In this document: piece after piece, positions 9,266 through 19,037 of the stretch
Layout of the letters: each line of letters begins with the position of its first letter
Numbering within the stretch: the first letter of the stretch is position 1
Source: Legionella cincinnatiensis
GTDB taxonomy: Bacteria; Pseudomonadota; Gammaproteobacteria; Legionellales; Legionellaceae
Direction of reading: 5' to 3'
NCBI RefSeq assembly: GCF_900452415.1
Contig: NZ_UGNX01000001.1
Coordinates: 2,356,001 to 2,420,000 of the forward strand
DNA length: 64,000 bases
Notes under the pieces: model-generated
Database searches by the model: none
Told to the model about the DNA's origin: nothing
What the model saw: only the letters and a program-made list of their open reading frames with translations
Position numbers and translations under genes: made by a program

Positions 9266-9425
9266 TGAGAATCCGAGTATAATCAATAAGTCAAACGCTT
9301 TTTTATCTCTCTTAAATAGATTAGATTAAAATCATCTAATCTCCCTCCCTATCCTAGTCCCATTAGAAAATATAATTAAATTATGGCCTATAATTTAAAC
9401 ATGTTGCATTAATTTTTAGTCTGCC

Positions 9426-10637
9426 ATGAAATTAAAAATTGACCCCACTTTGATTAATAACTCCCCTCAGGAAGCACAAGCATTAGGTGCTTACTTGATT
9501 AAGAATGATTTAGCTTTTCTAGAAAAGAAAGGAGAACATAAGGTAACACCTTCTCTCGAACTAGAAATAACTCATAATTTGATTCTTGATCAAGAAAATA
9601 ACAATTCTAACATTAAACGGTACTATGTTATAAGTAAAGACTTTCTAGGAAAAGGGGCTTTCAGTAAGGCCAGAGGAGCTATGGGTTATATTGACGTTGA
9701 CATAGCAAGTGGTAATGTTTCATATACACCAAGTGGAGACAAGGCTATTAGAGTAAAAAACACCAAGTACGCCCAAAAGAAAAGACAAGATGCGGGTACA
9801 ACTCCATATAGCCATTCAGAAGCAGTTGCAGATTATCAACAAACTAGAAACTTTAGTCATATAGGTATGCAATCCCCTATTGAGGTTAAAAAATCTCACG
9901 CTCAACTCGGCTTATTTTCAAAAAGTTATGCGATCATGAATAAGTTAAAAGGTCGAGATCTTGATGTAGAAATTGACGATTTTATTGATAATGCTGCTCC
10001 TGACACTGCAACAATGGTTAAACGTGTCCTGCTCCCTATATTGGAAGCATATAAAATACAAATTTCCGATAAAAATTTTGTTCACAGAGATATCAAACTA
10101 GAGAACATACGAGCTTATCTATCTGTGTTGGGATCTACAATTAATTTTTTAGATGTAGATAGTGCTTTAAAACTTGGTGCAAATGATACTGCTTATGGTA
10201 GCCCAGGCTTTTTACCACCAGAGCTCTCTCAAATTACATCATCAAATACAATACCAGTGACTCAAGCAAGAGACATTTTTCAACTTGGTGTATTGTTGAT
10301 AGCGTGTTTGAATCCTACTTTAAATCCTAACGCTTACTTTCCAAATGAGTTAAATGCACAGAATGGTAATGAGGTTGTTCAATTCGCGCTTGAACAACTA
10401 CAACAGAATGGATGTTACGATCCAGACAAGATGGGACATGATTTATTTGAGTACATCCAAGACTCTCTCATCATTTCTCCATCAGAAGAAACTGACCTAC
10501 GTAACGAGATAAAGGAAATTTTAAAGAAAATGACAAATAATGATCCGACTATACGTCCTGACGTTGATACTGTTATTTCTAAACTTAATGATGTATTAGT
10601 TAGGTTAGAACCGCAGCAACCAGGTATCGTAATGTAG
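9426..10637 (+). CDS. Eukaryotic-type protein kinase-like protein (LegK-like)
   Basis: 403 residues. Kinase landmarks in order: glycine loop FLGKGAFSKA (about 73-82), a candidate lysine strand GDKAIRVK (104-111), the catalytic loop FVHRDIKLEN (218-227, with His-Arg-Asp at 220-222, Lys224 and Asn227), the metal-binding segment INFLDVDSAL (DVD in place of DFG, Asp243), and an activation-segment end YGSPGFLPPE. A C-terminal helical lobe follows. The catalytic residues appear present, so activity is plausible. Legionella has several such secreted kinases (LegK family); this looks like a further member rather than a housekeeping kinase. The first ~70 residues are not kinase-like. Confidence 0.85.
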   Translation: MKLKIDPTLINNSPQEAQALGAYLIKNDLAFLEKKGEHKVTPSLELEITHNLILDQENNNSNIKRYYVISKDFLGKGAFSKARGAMGYIDVDIASGNVSYTPSGDKAIRVKNTKYAQKKRQDAGTTPYSHSEAVADYQQTRNFSHIGMQSPIEVKKSHAQLGLFSKSYAIMNKLKGRDLDVEIDDFIDNAAPDTATMVKRVLLPILEAYKIQISDKNFVHRDIKLENIRAYLSVLGSTINFLDVDSALKLGANDTAYGSPGFLPPELSQITSSNTIPVTQARDIFQLGVLLIACLNPTLNPNAYFPNELNAQNGNEVVQFALEQLQQNGCYDPDKMGHDLFEYIQDSLIISPSEETDLRNEIKEILKKMTNNDPTIRPDVDTVISKLNDVLVRLEPQQPGIVM

Positions 10638-10703
10638 GATGCAAGCAAACCAAGATTCTAGTAATGAAACATTATTTGACTCAGAAGAATGAGAACAAAT
10701 ACG

Positions 10704-12242
10704 TCATTGATTTCTCACCACAACTTCCCTAGTCTCATTGGACTTAAATACCTTCAGCAAATTATTAGCCGATGAATCATCATGATTCGATCTCACATAT
10801 TTCCCATTGACTTGGTGAAAACTAGATACATAAATTTTGCCATTCTGCATCAATCTGGCCAATTCTTGTGCACGAAATTTTCTCCTGTCCTCAAGTTCAA
10901 AAATTACGAAACGTCGTAATTTGTGAGAGTATTCTGCTGAGCGCATCCTCGCCATCATCGAAGTAATAATAACCTGAGCAAACAAGACCATATTGCCATT
11001 CACTACTAAAGCTGAATCAGGAGTACCATCAACAGATAGTTCACCGGCAGGAGTTGAATCATCAAGAGAATCAGCAAGTAAGCTTAGTTGAGCACCTAGG
11101 CCGGAACCCAGGCTGTCTCGAAGAACATTAGGGGCATTGTCAAGTTCCACGCCGCTGTTCCAAACTTTCTGCACCAGTGTTAGCCACAAAAGAATACCTA
11201 GAGCAGTTAGGCTTCCTACTCCAGTGAAGAGAAGTGCCGATGCTCCAACGGTTATTACCCATCTCAGCGCTCCATAGAATATCTCATCGCTGTCATCAAC
11301 ATCTACATCAATTCCGGATGTATCCATAGTCATGCCTGTTGTACCACGGATCAGCACCGGAATAGCCACACCATTAAAGTCTATATCAACATCGGGAGCC
11401 ACATCTATAACAGGTGTATCAATTGCTCGAATTACATGTCCTGTTATTTGAATTCCATTATCAGCCATCGACATTGACAAGGATGTTATCTTGGCACTGT
11501 CAACTTCCTGACCTATTTTGGCAGTGGCGCCTCTCCCCAACACCATGTCCAAAAAATTCCTGTTATATGCTATAGCAAGTCCGGTTCGTGGTGCGACAAA
11601 ACTTTCTGTTATTGTTAATGCTGCAGACGTTGTTGGCGGGCTGGCTGATACTACGAAGGCATCGACACTGTCAGAACCAGCCGGTGTTAAGGTAATCTCA
11701 ACATCCCATTCAGAAGCTTCGGGCTTAGTATCGGGAACGATGAATCTTGTGTTATTCAGACCTTCCACCAGACTATTGGCGATCGGCAGCCGTGTATTTG
11801 CCAGTATATCCTGCACTTCAGAACTATTCATGAAATTGTCGATATCACTTGCAATTTCAGCAGGTGAAGGAGTTCCGTCAACTCCATCATAGCGAAAGCC
11901 GATCTCCGCAACTGGATCAGAATCTACCAAGATGACTGTTAATTTTGCTGCAGCATCAAGAGGGACCGTCAATGGAGGTGCATTTGGATCAGAGGCAGGT
12001 CGTATTTCGATCGTTCCCAAAATACGTAATACACTTCGGGGAGAATCAGGTCCCTGAGTTATCATTGCAAACTCTAACGGATCGAGAAGAACAGTAATAT
12101 GAGATAGTTGTCCTCCAATGTCCCGGTCAAACTCCAGATGATCCGGTAATCGGCCAAGCCGAGTTAACTCACGAAGAAAATCAGTGATTACACTAAAAGA
12201 AATTCCAACTGCAGCATCTGCGTTTCCTAAATCAATATTCAT
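10704..12242 (-). CDS. Unknown aspartate-rich protein of higher GC, probably acquired
   Basis: 512 residues. Base composition is visibly higher in G+C than the genes on both sides, and codon use differs, which points to recent transfer. The first ~300 residues look like beta-rich, acidic domains. A hydrophobic stretch (about residues 335-365, GASALLFTGVGSLTALGILL) could be one or two membrane segments. The end is basic, with EDRRKFRAQELARLMQNGK and a short segment YVRSNHDDSSANNLL. I do not recognise the family; a BPI/TULIP-like lipid-binding fold for the N-terminal part is a guess. No signal peptide is visible. Confidence 0.75.
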   Translation of the reverse strand: MNIDLGNADAAVGISFSVITDFLRELTRLGRLPDHLEFDRDIGGQLSHITVLLDPLEFAMITQGPDSPRSVLRILGTIEIRPASDPNAPPLTVPLDAAAKLTVILVDSDPVAEIGFRYDGVDGTPSPAEIASDIDNFMNSSEVQDILANTRLPIANSLVEGLNNTRFIVPDTKPEASEWDVEITLTPAGSDSVDAFVVSASPPTTSAALTITESFVAPRTGLAIAYNRNFLDMVLGRGATAKIGQEVDSAKITSLSMSMADNGIQITGHVIRAIDTPVIDVAPDVDIDFNGVAIPVLIRGTTGMTMDTSGIDVDVDDSDEIFYGALRWVITVGASALLFTGVGSLTALGILLWLTLVQKVWNSGVELDNAPNVLRDSLGSGLGAQLSLLADSLDDSTPAGELSVDGTPDSALVVNGNMVLFAQVIITSMMARMRSAEYSHKLRRFVIFELEDRRKFRAQELARLMQNGKIYVSSFHQVNGKYVRSNHDDSSANNLLKVFKSNETREVVVRNQ

Positions 12243-12552
12243 GATAATCTCCCTATTTGAAATATTTCATGCTATTAGGACGCCTTTCCATTCCATTAAT
12301 TTGCCATTGCTTCACTTCATTAATATCCATTTCTGAAATAGCAAGCAACGGTTTGATCTTTAGTAGATAAATATTGATAATTCCATACAAATCATTGCAG
12401 AATCTCTTATAATTATAGCCAATTTTTTTATAAATAGCTCAAGGAGACTGTCCTTTCAAATGGTTGGAAAAATAACTTGGTTTTAGTTACAGCGCGCATC
12501 TTGGTTGCTTGCCACCAGATTTATCAAATACATCAACGATATTATGGTTTTC
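12243..12552. other. Intergenic stretch, nothing recognised
   Basis: About 310 bases upstream of the high-GC gene and downstream of the LysR gene. No convincing ORF or structure was seen. It probably carries the promoter of the high-GC gene. Confidence 0.4.
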
Positions 12553-13446
12553 TTAAAGCATTTTCTCATGAATTTCTTGTAAGAATTTCAAGAAAACACG
12601 TATTTTTTTAGGAATAATACGACTTTGAATATATATAGCGTAAATAGGGGTTGGAGGAGGATAAAAATTAGATAAAATTTCTTCTAATTGATGACGCTTG
12701 ATGGCCTGATTGACCATGTAATTTGGCAATCTCGCAATACCTAACCCACTTAATGCTGACTCCAATAATATTGAACTACTATTCACTTCCAATTTAGGGT
12801 TGATAACAACTGGTATCATTGCTGAATCAATTAAAAAAGGCCAATGACTCTGTCTTTGATTATACGAATAGATTAAACAATTATGATTTAATAATTCCTT
12901 CGGATGCGAAGGCACCCCTTTTTTCTTTAAATATTGTGGGGATGCACAAATAATCTCTTGATATACACCGATTTTTTTTGCCACCCTATCTAGTGGAGGC
13001 TCATGAGTCAAGCGGATAGCCACATCTATTTTTTGATCAACTAAATTGACTAATTGTCCAGTGAGGTTTATTTCCACTCTGATTTGAGGATAATCCTTAA
13101 AAAAATGGGGCAGATTAGATGCTAAAATGCAGTTGGCATAGGTAGGAGGAGCGGTTAAGCGTAACAACCCTTCTGCTTTATTTTGCAAACTTGCAATAGT
13201 ATTTTCAGTATTTAGGTATTCTCTAACAATCAACGCCGCATGTTCAAATATTGCCTCTCCAGCTTGTGTAAGCTGTATGACTCTAGTATTACGATGTAAC
13301 AATATAACGCCAATTTTTGATTCTAATTCATGCACCTGCTTGCTCACATAACCCTTTGAATAATTCAGGTGATGAGCAGCCTTAGTGAAACTCTTAAAGA
13401 GAGAAACATAATAAAAAATAATAAGTTGATAATAGTGCTTTTCCAT
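12553..13446 (-). CDS. LysR-family transcriptional regulator
   Basis: 297 residues. The N-terminal helix-turn-helix reads SFTKAAHHLNYSKGYVSKQV, followed by HELESKIGVILLHRNTRVIQ, the standard LysR layout (CrgA/YafC-like subgroup). The effector domain fills the rest. It is divergent from the 220-residue gene starting at 13566, and the 119-base gap holds two inverted repeats of LysR-operator type (13451-13469 and 13487-13507), so it probably controls itself and that gene. Confidence 0.92.
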   Translation of the reverse strand: MEKHYYQLIIFYYVSLFKSFTKAAHHLNYSKGYVSKQVHELESKIGVILLHRNTRVIQLTQAGEAIFEHAALIVREYLNTENTIASLQNKAEGLLRLTAPPTYANCILASNLPHFFKDYPQIRVEINLTGQLVNLVDQKIDVAIRLTHEPPLDRVAKKIGVYQEIICASPQYLKKKGVPSHPKELLNHNCLIYSYNQRQSHWPFLIDSAMIPVVINPKLEVNSSSILLESALSGLGIARLPNYMVNQAIKRHQLEEILSNFYPPPTPIYAIYIQSRIIPKKIRVFLKFLQEIHEKML

Positions 13447-13450
13447 TTAT

Positions 13451-13507
13451 TGTTTCCCATCAGTAAACAATCTGTTCACCTTTATCTATGTTGTTCATTA
13501 TAACATA
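13451..13507. promoter_or_regulatory. Two LysR-type operator candidates
   Basis: First site: TGTTT (13451-13455), 9 bases, AAACA (13465-13469). Second site: TATGTT (13487-13492), 9 bases, AACATA (13502-13507), a perfect 6-bp inverted repeat. Both fit the T-N11-A pattern and are about 36 bases apart, as in recognition/activation site pairs of LysR promoters. Confidence 0.55.
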
Positions 13508-13565
13508 AACAATTAACATGGCCTTGATACAAACAGTCCGATAAATAAACACAAGGCAACATGTT

Positions 13566-14228
13566 ATGAAATCATTCATGAGTAAAAACTTATCCCACAA
13601 GCTGACCAAGCTTAAATTCTTTAACTGCAATAACAGGGGCGCATTTAAGAAATATTCTCTCCATACTGAGAGTAGTACCCGCTACCCCTTCAGCAACCTG
13701 AATAAACTAGGTGAAGTAACAGGTGTTACACCGGATATAGAAAAGCTTGGAGAGGAACAAACGGCAAAGTATCAAAAAGAATGGCAGAAACACGTAGAGA
13801 AAGTACATAAAGAGTTGTATACCCAAGGTAAAAATGAGCATAAATTTATAAAAAGTGCGACTATACGCTCTTACGACTATGCAGCTTTGAGATACATGGG
13901 TTTATCTACAGAATCAGTTTTTAAGATAAATCAAGATTTGATTACCTTTCTCGACAAATACGGGTTATTCACTGAAGGCCACACTGGTTGCTGGGATGGT
14001 GATATTTATATTGATAATCGCAACGCATTTATGGAAGTATTATTTAACAAAGGATATCCTAGCTCTAACATTACTTCGCACGTAAGAAGTATGGGTTTTT
14101 ATGATAATCCCAGCATAAAAAAGCTTAATCAATATCTCACTTTACAAATTCGCAATCTAGATAAAGAACAGAAGAAAGAATTAATTGATTTTAATCCTCA
14201 GCCATTTAATCAATCGTATAAAATATAA
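13566..14228 (+). CDS. Hypothetical protein, divergent from a LysR gene
   Basis: 220 residues with an AAGG-type ribosome binding site about 9 bases before the ATG. The first ~35 residues are basic and polar, and the body is mixed helical. A segment rich in aromatic and acidic residues (GHTGCWDGDIYIDNRNAF) stands out but matches nothing I know. No membrane segment. Position and operator pair suggest it is the main target of the divergent LysR protein. Confidence 0.7.
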   Translation: MKSFMSKNLSHKLTKLKFFNCNNRGAFKKYSLHTESSTRYPFSNLNKLGEVTGVTPDIEKLGEEQTAKYQKEWQKHVEKVHKELYTQGKNEHKFIKSATIRSYDYAALRYMGLSTESVFKINQDLITFLDKYGLFTEGHTGCWDGDIYIDNRNAFMEVLFNKGYPSSNITSHVRSMGFYDNPSIKKLNQYLTLQIRNLDKEQKKELIDFNPQPFNQSYKI

Positions 14229-14667
14229 ATTAATGTGATTAAGAATTAACTCTACCCATACTGGGCTTAACGCCCAGCCTACTCTTGCTAATTCCACTGC
14301 CTTTTGATCGATGTCAATTAGCATAAAATTTGTACCTTATTTTCTATAAAATACTGCCATTATCACCCCTCCTTAGGTGTATCCATCCTACCAGTAGGAC
14401 AAATAATGAAGAAGGCAGAAAAGTATTCGCACAATTGGTTGCTCAATACAACCAAGTAAACACAATTGGATTACTAATAAGGACAAATCCACCCATAACA
14501 AGTTCATGTTGAGATTTCCTCATTGGTTTGAAACAAAAGCGAAACTCATTTAATTAAGTATTAAATTTTTATTCATCCTCATAGCCCAGACATTTAATGA
14601 GATTATGAGCTATAATTAAAGTAGTATGTTTGATATTTAAACAATGCGTTAAATGGAGGTCATAAAT
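14229..14667. other. Intergenic stretch with a small hairpin
   Basis: CTGGGC (14261-14266) and GCCCAG (14272-14277) form a 6-bp stem with a 5-base loop 33 bases after the stop of the preceding gene, without a T-run. A 60-codon open frame at 14330-14512 lacks a ribosome binding site and is probably not a gene, though its second half (RKVFAQLVAQYNQVN) could be a worn fragment. Confidence 0.4.
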
Positions 14668-14883
14668 ATGTTCTTATCTACGATGAAAGATATCTACGAA
14701 GCTCGAGTTAAAATTGGGAATAATATAATATCAAAAATTACTGGAATAAAAGTTGATCCGTTGAAGGTACATTTGAGCGTACAATGTGATTTGGAGTCTT
14801 CAGGAGCTAACGGAGAAATCATAGATCTTATTACTGGTAAAATTATTTACAGATGCCGTAAGCAAACCATTGTAGATAAATAA
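14668..14883 (+). CDS. Small hypothetical protein
   Basis: 71 residues. The start at 14668 is fixed by GGAGG (14655-14659) 8 bases upstream; a start 15 bases earlier would overlap that site. The sequence has a beta-strand pattern (RVKIGNNIISKITGIKVD, then KVHLSVQCDLESSGANGEII) resembling small SH3- or Tudor-like folds, but no family is recognised. No signal peptide or membrane segment. Confidence 0.65.
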   Translation: MFLSTMKDIYEARVKIGNNIISKITGIKVDPLKVHLSVQCDLESSGANGEIIDLITGKIIYRCRKQTIVDK

Positions 14884-15279
14884 TTAATAAGAACTATTTT
14901 AAATTAAAAACAATGTTGATTCATAGTCTTGTCCTTTCATAAATCAGAAGCCTAATTTCACCATTATGTCTATCAATGCACACACAATAATCAATAAAAA
15001 AACATAATGGCACATAAGGTTCACTGTAAAGCACGTTTGGTAATACGAATAAAGATTTTTTTATAATTATGCGCTAAATAAAATTAACTACTTATCAAAG
15101 GTGCTTTTCATCAGCAGCAATACAGTTTCATTAATTGCTTGAAACGCTTTGTTGCTTTGGCGTTATGATGAGGCACTCAATTCCAACTGTCTTGAAATAA
15201 AATTTAAAAAGTTGCTACTTTTTATTTTATAATTTGGGCAAACGATACCGGGCATTATTGTCTGAGTAAATGTTTTACT
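14884..15279. other. Intergenic stretch, nothing recognised
   Basis: About 400 AT-rich bases between a plus-strand gene and the end of the minus-strand stress operon. No clear terminator or RNA was recognised. Confidence 0.4.
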
Positions 15280-16158
15280 TTATGCCGGCGGCGGCACCGC
15301 CAACATGTCAACATTGCTGAGCTGTAATAATCGTTTAGCCACACTTCCCATTAGCAAGTAGTGTAGTTTAGAATGTCCTTGTGTCCCAAAAGCTAATAAA
15401 TCTGCCTTCCAGTTTTTTGACTGCAGATTAATTGTATCGGCCAAATAACCACCCATGATTTTTTTCTCAAATTGATCCTGTTTAACATGGCACTCTTTTA
15501 AAAAATGGTCTAGCTGAGCCATAATATTCTTTGATTCATCATGATCTATTTTTGATTTAAGTGTGCCAACAGCATCACCATTTAATTGCTGACTATTAAA
15601 AATATCCACAACATGCAGCAGCTGAAATCTGGCTTCTGGAAAGCATTGAAAAGTGAATTCAATGGCTTTTTTACTGGGTTTTGAAAAGTCAGTGGCAATA
15701 AGTATTCTACTATAGGAAAATGAGGGCTCCGTTTTGATTAGCAAAACAGGGGTGTTCCCTTCTCCTAAAATATCACTCGATGTGGTTCCTAACACATGCT
15801 CATCAATATAATACTGTCCATGAGCTCCTAAAATGATTAAATTTCCTTGATTTTGTTCTGTATATTGAATGATTTCATCTGCTGCCCTTCCAGCAAGAAC
15901 TGACAGATCAACTGAAATATTGGTAGAATATTTCTTAATAAGGGAAGACAGCTTATCCAACGTATCTTTCTCTAATGAACGAATATCGTTTTGTTGTTCT
16001 CTGGTTGAATACGGTCCAAAACTTACTGATGGTTGTGGTAATACGTGTACAAAATGAAGAGAGATATGATGTCGCTCAGCTAAAGATATAGCTCTTTGTA
16101 AGGCATATTCGGCGTATTTAGAAAAATCAGTAGCAATTACTGGATGTTTTAGTGGCAT
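15280..16158 (-). CDS. Tandem universal stress protein (two Usp domains)
   Basis: Start placed at 16158 (MPLKHPVIATDFS), which has GAGAGGA just upstream; the open frame extends further but without support. 292 residues in two Usp domains of about 145. Both carry the ATP-binding signature: LGAHGQYYIDEHVLGTTSS in the first and FGTQGHSKLHYLLMGSVAK in the second. Each begins with the typical strand VIATDFS / ILIATDFS. It is the second gene of a minus-strand pair, 99 bases after the 311-residue Usp gene. It is closely related to the Usp gene at 19032-19919 (shared MGGY-AD and HYLLMGSVAKR segments), so one arose by duplication. Confidence 0.93.
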   Translation of the reverse strand: MPLKHPVIATDFSKYAEYALQRAISLAERHHISLHFVHVLPQPSVSFGPYSTREQQNDIRSLEKDTLDKLSSLIKKYSTNISVDLSVLAGRAADEIIQYTEQNQGNLIILGAHGQYYIDEHVLGTTSSDILGEGNTPVLLIKTEPSFSYSRILIATDFSKPSKKAIEFTFQCFPEARFQLLHVVDIFNSQQLNGDAVGTLKSKIDHDESKNIMAQLDHFLKECHVKQDQFEKKIMGGYLADTINLQSKNWKADLLAFGTQGHSKLHYLLMGSVAKRLLQLSNVDMLAVPPPA

Positions 16159-16257
16159 TATCTTTCCTCTCAAAAAATATTTAATACAGTATGGCATGCT
16201 TGCTTTTTTAACAATTTCTAGGCTAGGAAAAAACAAGACCTTGCCCCACAACATCAA

Positions 16258-17193
16258 TCAATAAGCCCTTACAGGTGATACAAAACCCTGTGGTTTAAGT
16301 GCCCAAAGCGAACAATCGATTTTTTGCAGAATATTTTCGGCTGTATTACCAATAATAAAACCAGATATTCCTGTTCGTGCTACTGTCCCCATTACTAAAA
16401 TGTCAATTTTATTCTCCTTGATGCACGAAGGGATAAGTTCTGTAGGACGCCCTTTCAGGTGATATATGGTTGGTTGATCTTTTATGCCCGATTCATGAAT
16501 CAGTGCACCTAAGGCACTATAATGCGAGCGACTCTCTTTCATAACCATTTCATCCAGCTCTGGTGGGGGAATATCAATAAGAACGCTACAGCGCAGATAA
16601 TCTTCCAAAACCAATTCCCAGCAAGTAATAACACTTAATCGACTCTTATAATGAATTGAAAGAGCATGGGATAACCTTAAAAGGTTAATAGCGAGATCAT
16701 GGCCTGAAACTTCTTCATCTTTGGGATCGATAGCAACAGCGATATGAATGGTTTCATCAGAGCTTATCGGACGATGAAGAAACAAAGCGCAAGGGCACTG
16801 GCGTAATAGAGCCATATCTAATGCTCTAAATCCTTTTTTATTCCCATTTTTTTCTGCTGCTTTCACTACAAGATCGTAGGAGTGACGAAGTACGCGCTGA
16901 ATGATACGAATATCAGGTGTATTTCCATACTCGATTTCTATTTGTATTGATGGTTTTTTCTTATTAGGAGATAAAGAGCTTTTCGCAGAGTTAATGGTCC
17001 GATGCATTTTTTCTATAAGAAAAGTCTCATACGAGCTTTTATATTCATCAAGACTACGAGGGAAGGGAGGACATGTTATCAAAATATCAAGATTTGCGTT
17101 ATTATCAGCTGCCAATCTTATAGCATGTCCTAAGGCATTTGTTTCTTCGTCAATTCCGTTACTTACAAACAGAATATTATGAAATTGCTTCAT
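16258..17193 (-). CDS. Tandem universal stress protein, UspE-like
   Basis: 311 residues, the length of UspE. The ATG has GGAGG 7 bases upstream. The first Usp half is degenerate in the nucleotide-binding loop (KAAEKNGNKKGF), while the second keeps VMGTVARTGISGFIIGNTAE. It is more divergent from the two other Usp proteins in this block than those are from each other. It is first in the operon and divergent from the Kef-type antiporter gene, with about 150 bases between the starts, so shared stress control is likely. Confidence 0.9.
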   Translation of the reverse strand: MKQFHNILFVSNGIDEETNALGHAIRLAADNNANLDILITCPPFPRSLDEYKSSYETFLIEKMHRTINSAKSSLSPNKKKPSIQIEIEYGNTPDIRIIQRVLRHSYDLVVKAAEKNGNKKGFRALDMALLRQCPCALFLHRPISSDETIHIAVAIDPKDEEVSGHDLAINLLRLSHALSIHYKSRLSVITCWELVLEDYLRCSVLIDIPPPELDEMVMKESRSHYSALGALIHESGIKDQPTIYHLKGRPTELIPSCIKENKIDILVMGTVARTGISGFIIGNTAENILQKIDCSLWALKPQGFVSPVRAY

Positions 17194-17342
17194 CCTTTTT
17201 CCTCCATGAGTTCATAAGCCAAATTTGACCTTCATTACTTTATTTAATTGATTTTTAGAGTAAACTTTAATAATTACATTTTAGGCTATTTTCTTGAGTA
17301 GGCAGTGAGCATAGAAAAAAATTAAGAAAAGGACTATTTAAA

Positions 17343-19037
17343 TTGCATCATTCGCTCCCCCTGATTACCACCATCGCGATGGGATTTGCTTTAGCATTAA
17401 TCTTAGGCTTAATGGCTGCACGCCTTAAGATTTCTCCACTAGTTGGTTATTTATTAGCTGGTGTTGTTATTGGACCATTTACTCCTGGATTAATGGCAGA
17501 CATCAGCATTGCCCAGGAGCTTGCCGAAATTGGAGTCATGCTGCTGATGTTTGGTGTAGGATTACATTTTTCATTGTCCGATTTGATGCGAGTTCGCAAA
17601 ATTGCTATCCCTGGAGCGCTAGTTCAAATCATTGCAGCAACCTTACTTGGAGGTAGTGTTGCAATCCTATGGGGTTGGAATTATGGCAGTGCTCTAATTT
17701 TTGGACTTTCTCTATCCGTAGCCAGTACCGTTGTATTATTGAGGGCTCTTGAAGAACGAGGCGCACTTGAGTCGATTAATGGCCACATTGCTGTGGGCTG
17801 GCTTCTAGTCGAAGACTTGGCTATGGTTATTGTGCTGGTGTTACTCCCACCACTGACACATTGGCAGGGTGACAACTCCTCCGTTGGCGTTCATAACAAG
17901 CCTCTATGGTTTGTTTTTGGTCTAACACTCCTTAAGGTATCAACATTCATTGCGTTCATGCTCTTACTCGGCCGACGATATTTTCCTAAGTTACTTTGGC
18001 TTGTTGCACGAACCGGCTCACGTGAATTATTTACTTTATGTGTGATTACTGCAGCAATTAGCATTGCCTACGTGGCGTCTAAATTATTTGGCGTTTCATT
18101 TGCATTAGGCGCATTTTTTGCTGGTATGATCATGCGAGAGTCTTCGTTTAGCCATCGTGCTGCTGAAGAATCCTTGCCACTTAGAGATGCGTTTGCTGTA
18201 TTGTTTTTTGTTTCAGTCGGTATGTTGTTTAATCCCACTGTTTTGGTTGAACAACCCTTACAAATTTTAATGGTGGTTGGTATTATCGTTATCGGCAAGT
18301 CAATTGCAGCATTTATACTAGTTCTTGCTTTTCGCTACCCATTACAATCCGCATTAATCGTATCAGCAAGTCTGGCACAAATTGGTGAATTTTCATTCAT
18401 CCTTGCTGAGCTAGGGATTCGCTTAGGAATGCTTCCTGAAAAAGGTCAAAGTTTTATTCTGGCTGGTGCACTGATATCCATAGCGATTAACCCTCTTATA
18501 TTTAAATTAATAAATCCTGTACATGCGTGGATAAAGTCTTACCCTCGATTACTTCATTTTTTTGAACACACTCATGATTCTTTGGCTGAATTACCGATAT
18601 CCACAAAAGATGAGTATCTTGCAGGGCAAGTGGTTTTAGTGGGTTATGGACGTGTTGGGAAACACGTTGCTCACTTGCTCTCTGAAAAAAACATTCCTTA
18701 TGTTGTAGTTGAGGAAAACAGAGAATTAATCGCAAGTCTTCGGGCTACCGGGTTACCTGCGGTGTACGGTGATGCATCCGAGCCTTCCGTGCTGATTCAA
18801 AGTCATATTGTTCACGCCAGTATGCTTATGATTGTTATATCAGATGCTGTCCACCTAAGAAAAATGATTCAATATGCTTATCAACTTAATTCAGAAATAG
18901 AAATTGTTGTCCGTACACATGATGAAGAAGAAGCTGCGTTATTACAGAAAGAAATTCCCGGCAAAGTATTTTTTGCTGAGGGAGAAATCGCTAAAAGTAT
19001 GGGAGAATATGCCTTAAGACGATATGGAAAATCATGA
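17343..19037 (+). CDS. ybaL: Kef/YbaL-type monovalent cation:proton antiporter with TrkA-N domain
   Basis: 564 residues, close to YbaL. About 12 membrane segments fill residues 1-390, including the conserved LLLMFGVGLHFS-type segment (LMLFGVGLHF region at about 67-77) and ALGAFFAGMIMRES in the middle. A cytosolic Rossmann domain begins at about residue 428 with VVLVGYGRVGKHVA, the NAD-binding GxGxxG motif of TrkA-N/RCK domains. Start is a TTG at 17343 with AAGGA 9 bases upstream; the first ATG is 12 codons later. It exports K+ (or Na+) in exchange for H+. It lies between Usp genes and overlaps the convergent Usp gene by 6 bases. The gene symbol is by family resemblance. Confidence 0.9.
   Translation: MHHSLPLITTIAMGFALALILGLMAARLKISPLVGYLLAGVVIGPFTPGLMADISIAQELAEIGVMLLMFGVGLHFSLSDLMRVRKIAIPGALVQIIAATLLGGSVAILWGWNYGSALIFGLSLSVASTVVLLRALEERGALESINGHIAVGWLLVEDLAMVIVLVLLPPLTHWQGDNSSVGVHNKPLWFVFGLTLLKVSTFIAFMLLLGRRYFPKLLWLVARTGSRELFTLCVITAAISIAYVASKLFGVSFALGAFFAGMIMRESSFSHRAAEESLPLRDAFAVLFFVSVGMLFNPTVLVEQPLQILMVVGIIVIGKSIAAFILVLAFRYPLQSALIVSASLAQIGEFSFILAELGIRLGMLPEKGQSFILAGALISIAINPLIFKLINPVHAWIKSYPRLLHFFEHTHDSLAELPISTKDEYLAGQVVLVGYGRVGKHVAHLLSEKNIPYVVVEENRELIASLRATGLPAVYGDASEPSVLIQSHIVHASMLMIVISDAVHLRKMIQYAYQLNSEIEIVVRTHDEEEAALLQKEIPGKVFFAEGEIAKSMGEYALRRYGKS

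Larger units (their letters stand above)
8943..9425. other. Intergenic stretch with a tRNA remnant and hairpins
   Basis: No protein gene. It holds the hairpin at 8953, a decayed tRNA-Phe 3' end (9216-9265) and a 9-bp inverted repeat (AGATTAGAT at 9318-9326 with ATCTAATCT at 9334-9342). This is probably a recombination junction. Confidence 0.55.

Noticed and set aside
14330-14512. 60-codon open frame between two small genes
   Set aside because: No ribosome binding site, odd composition in its first half; at most a worn fragment.
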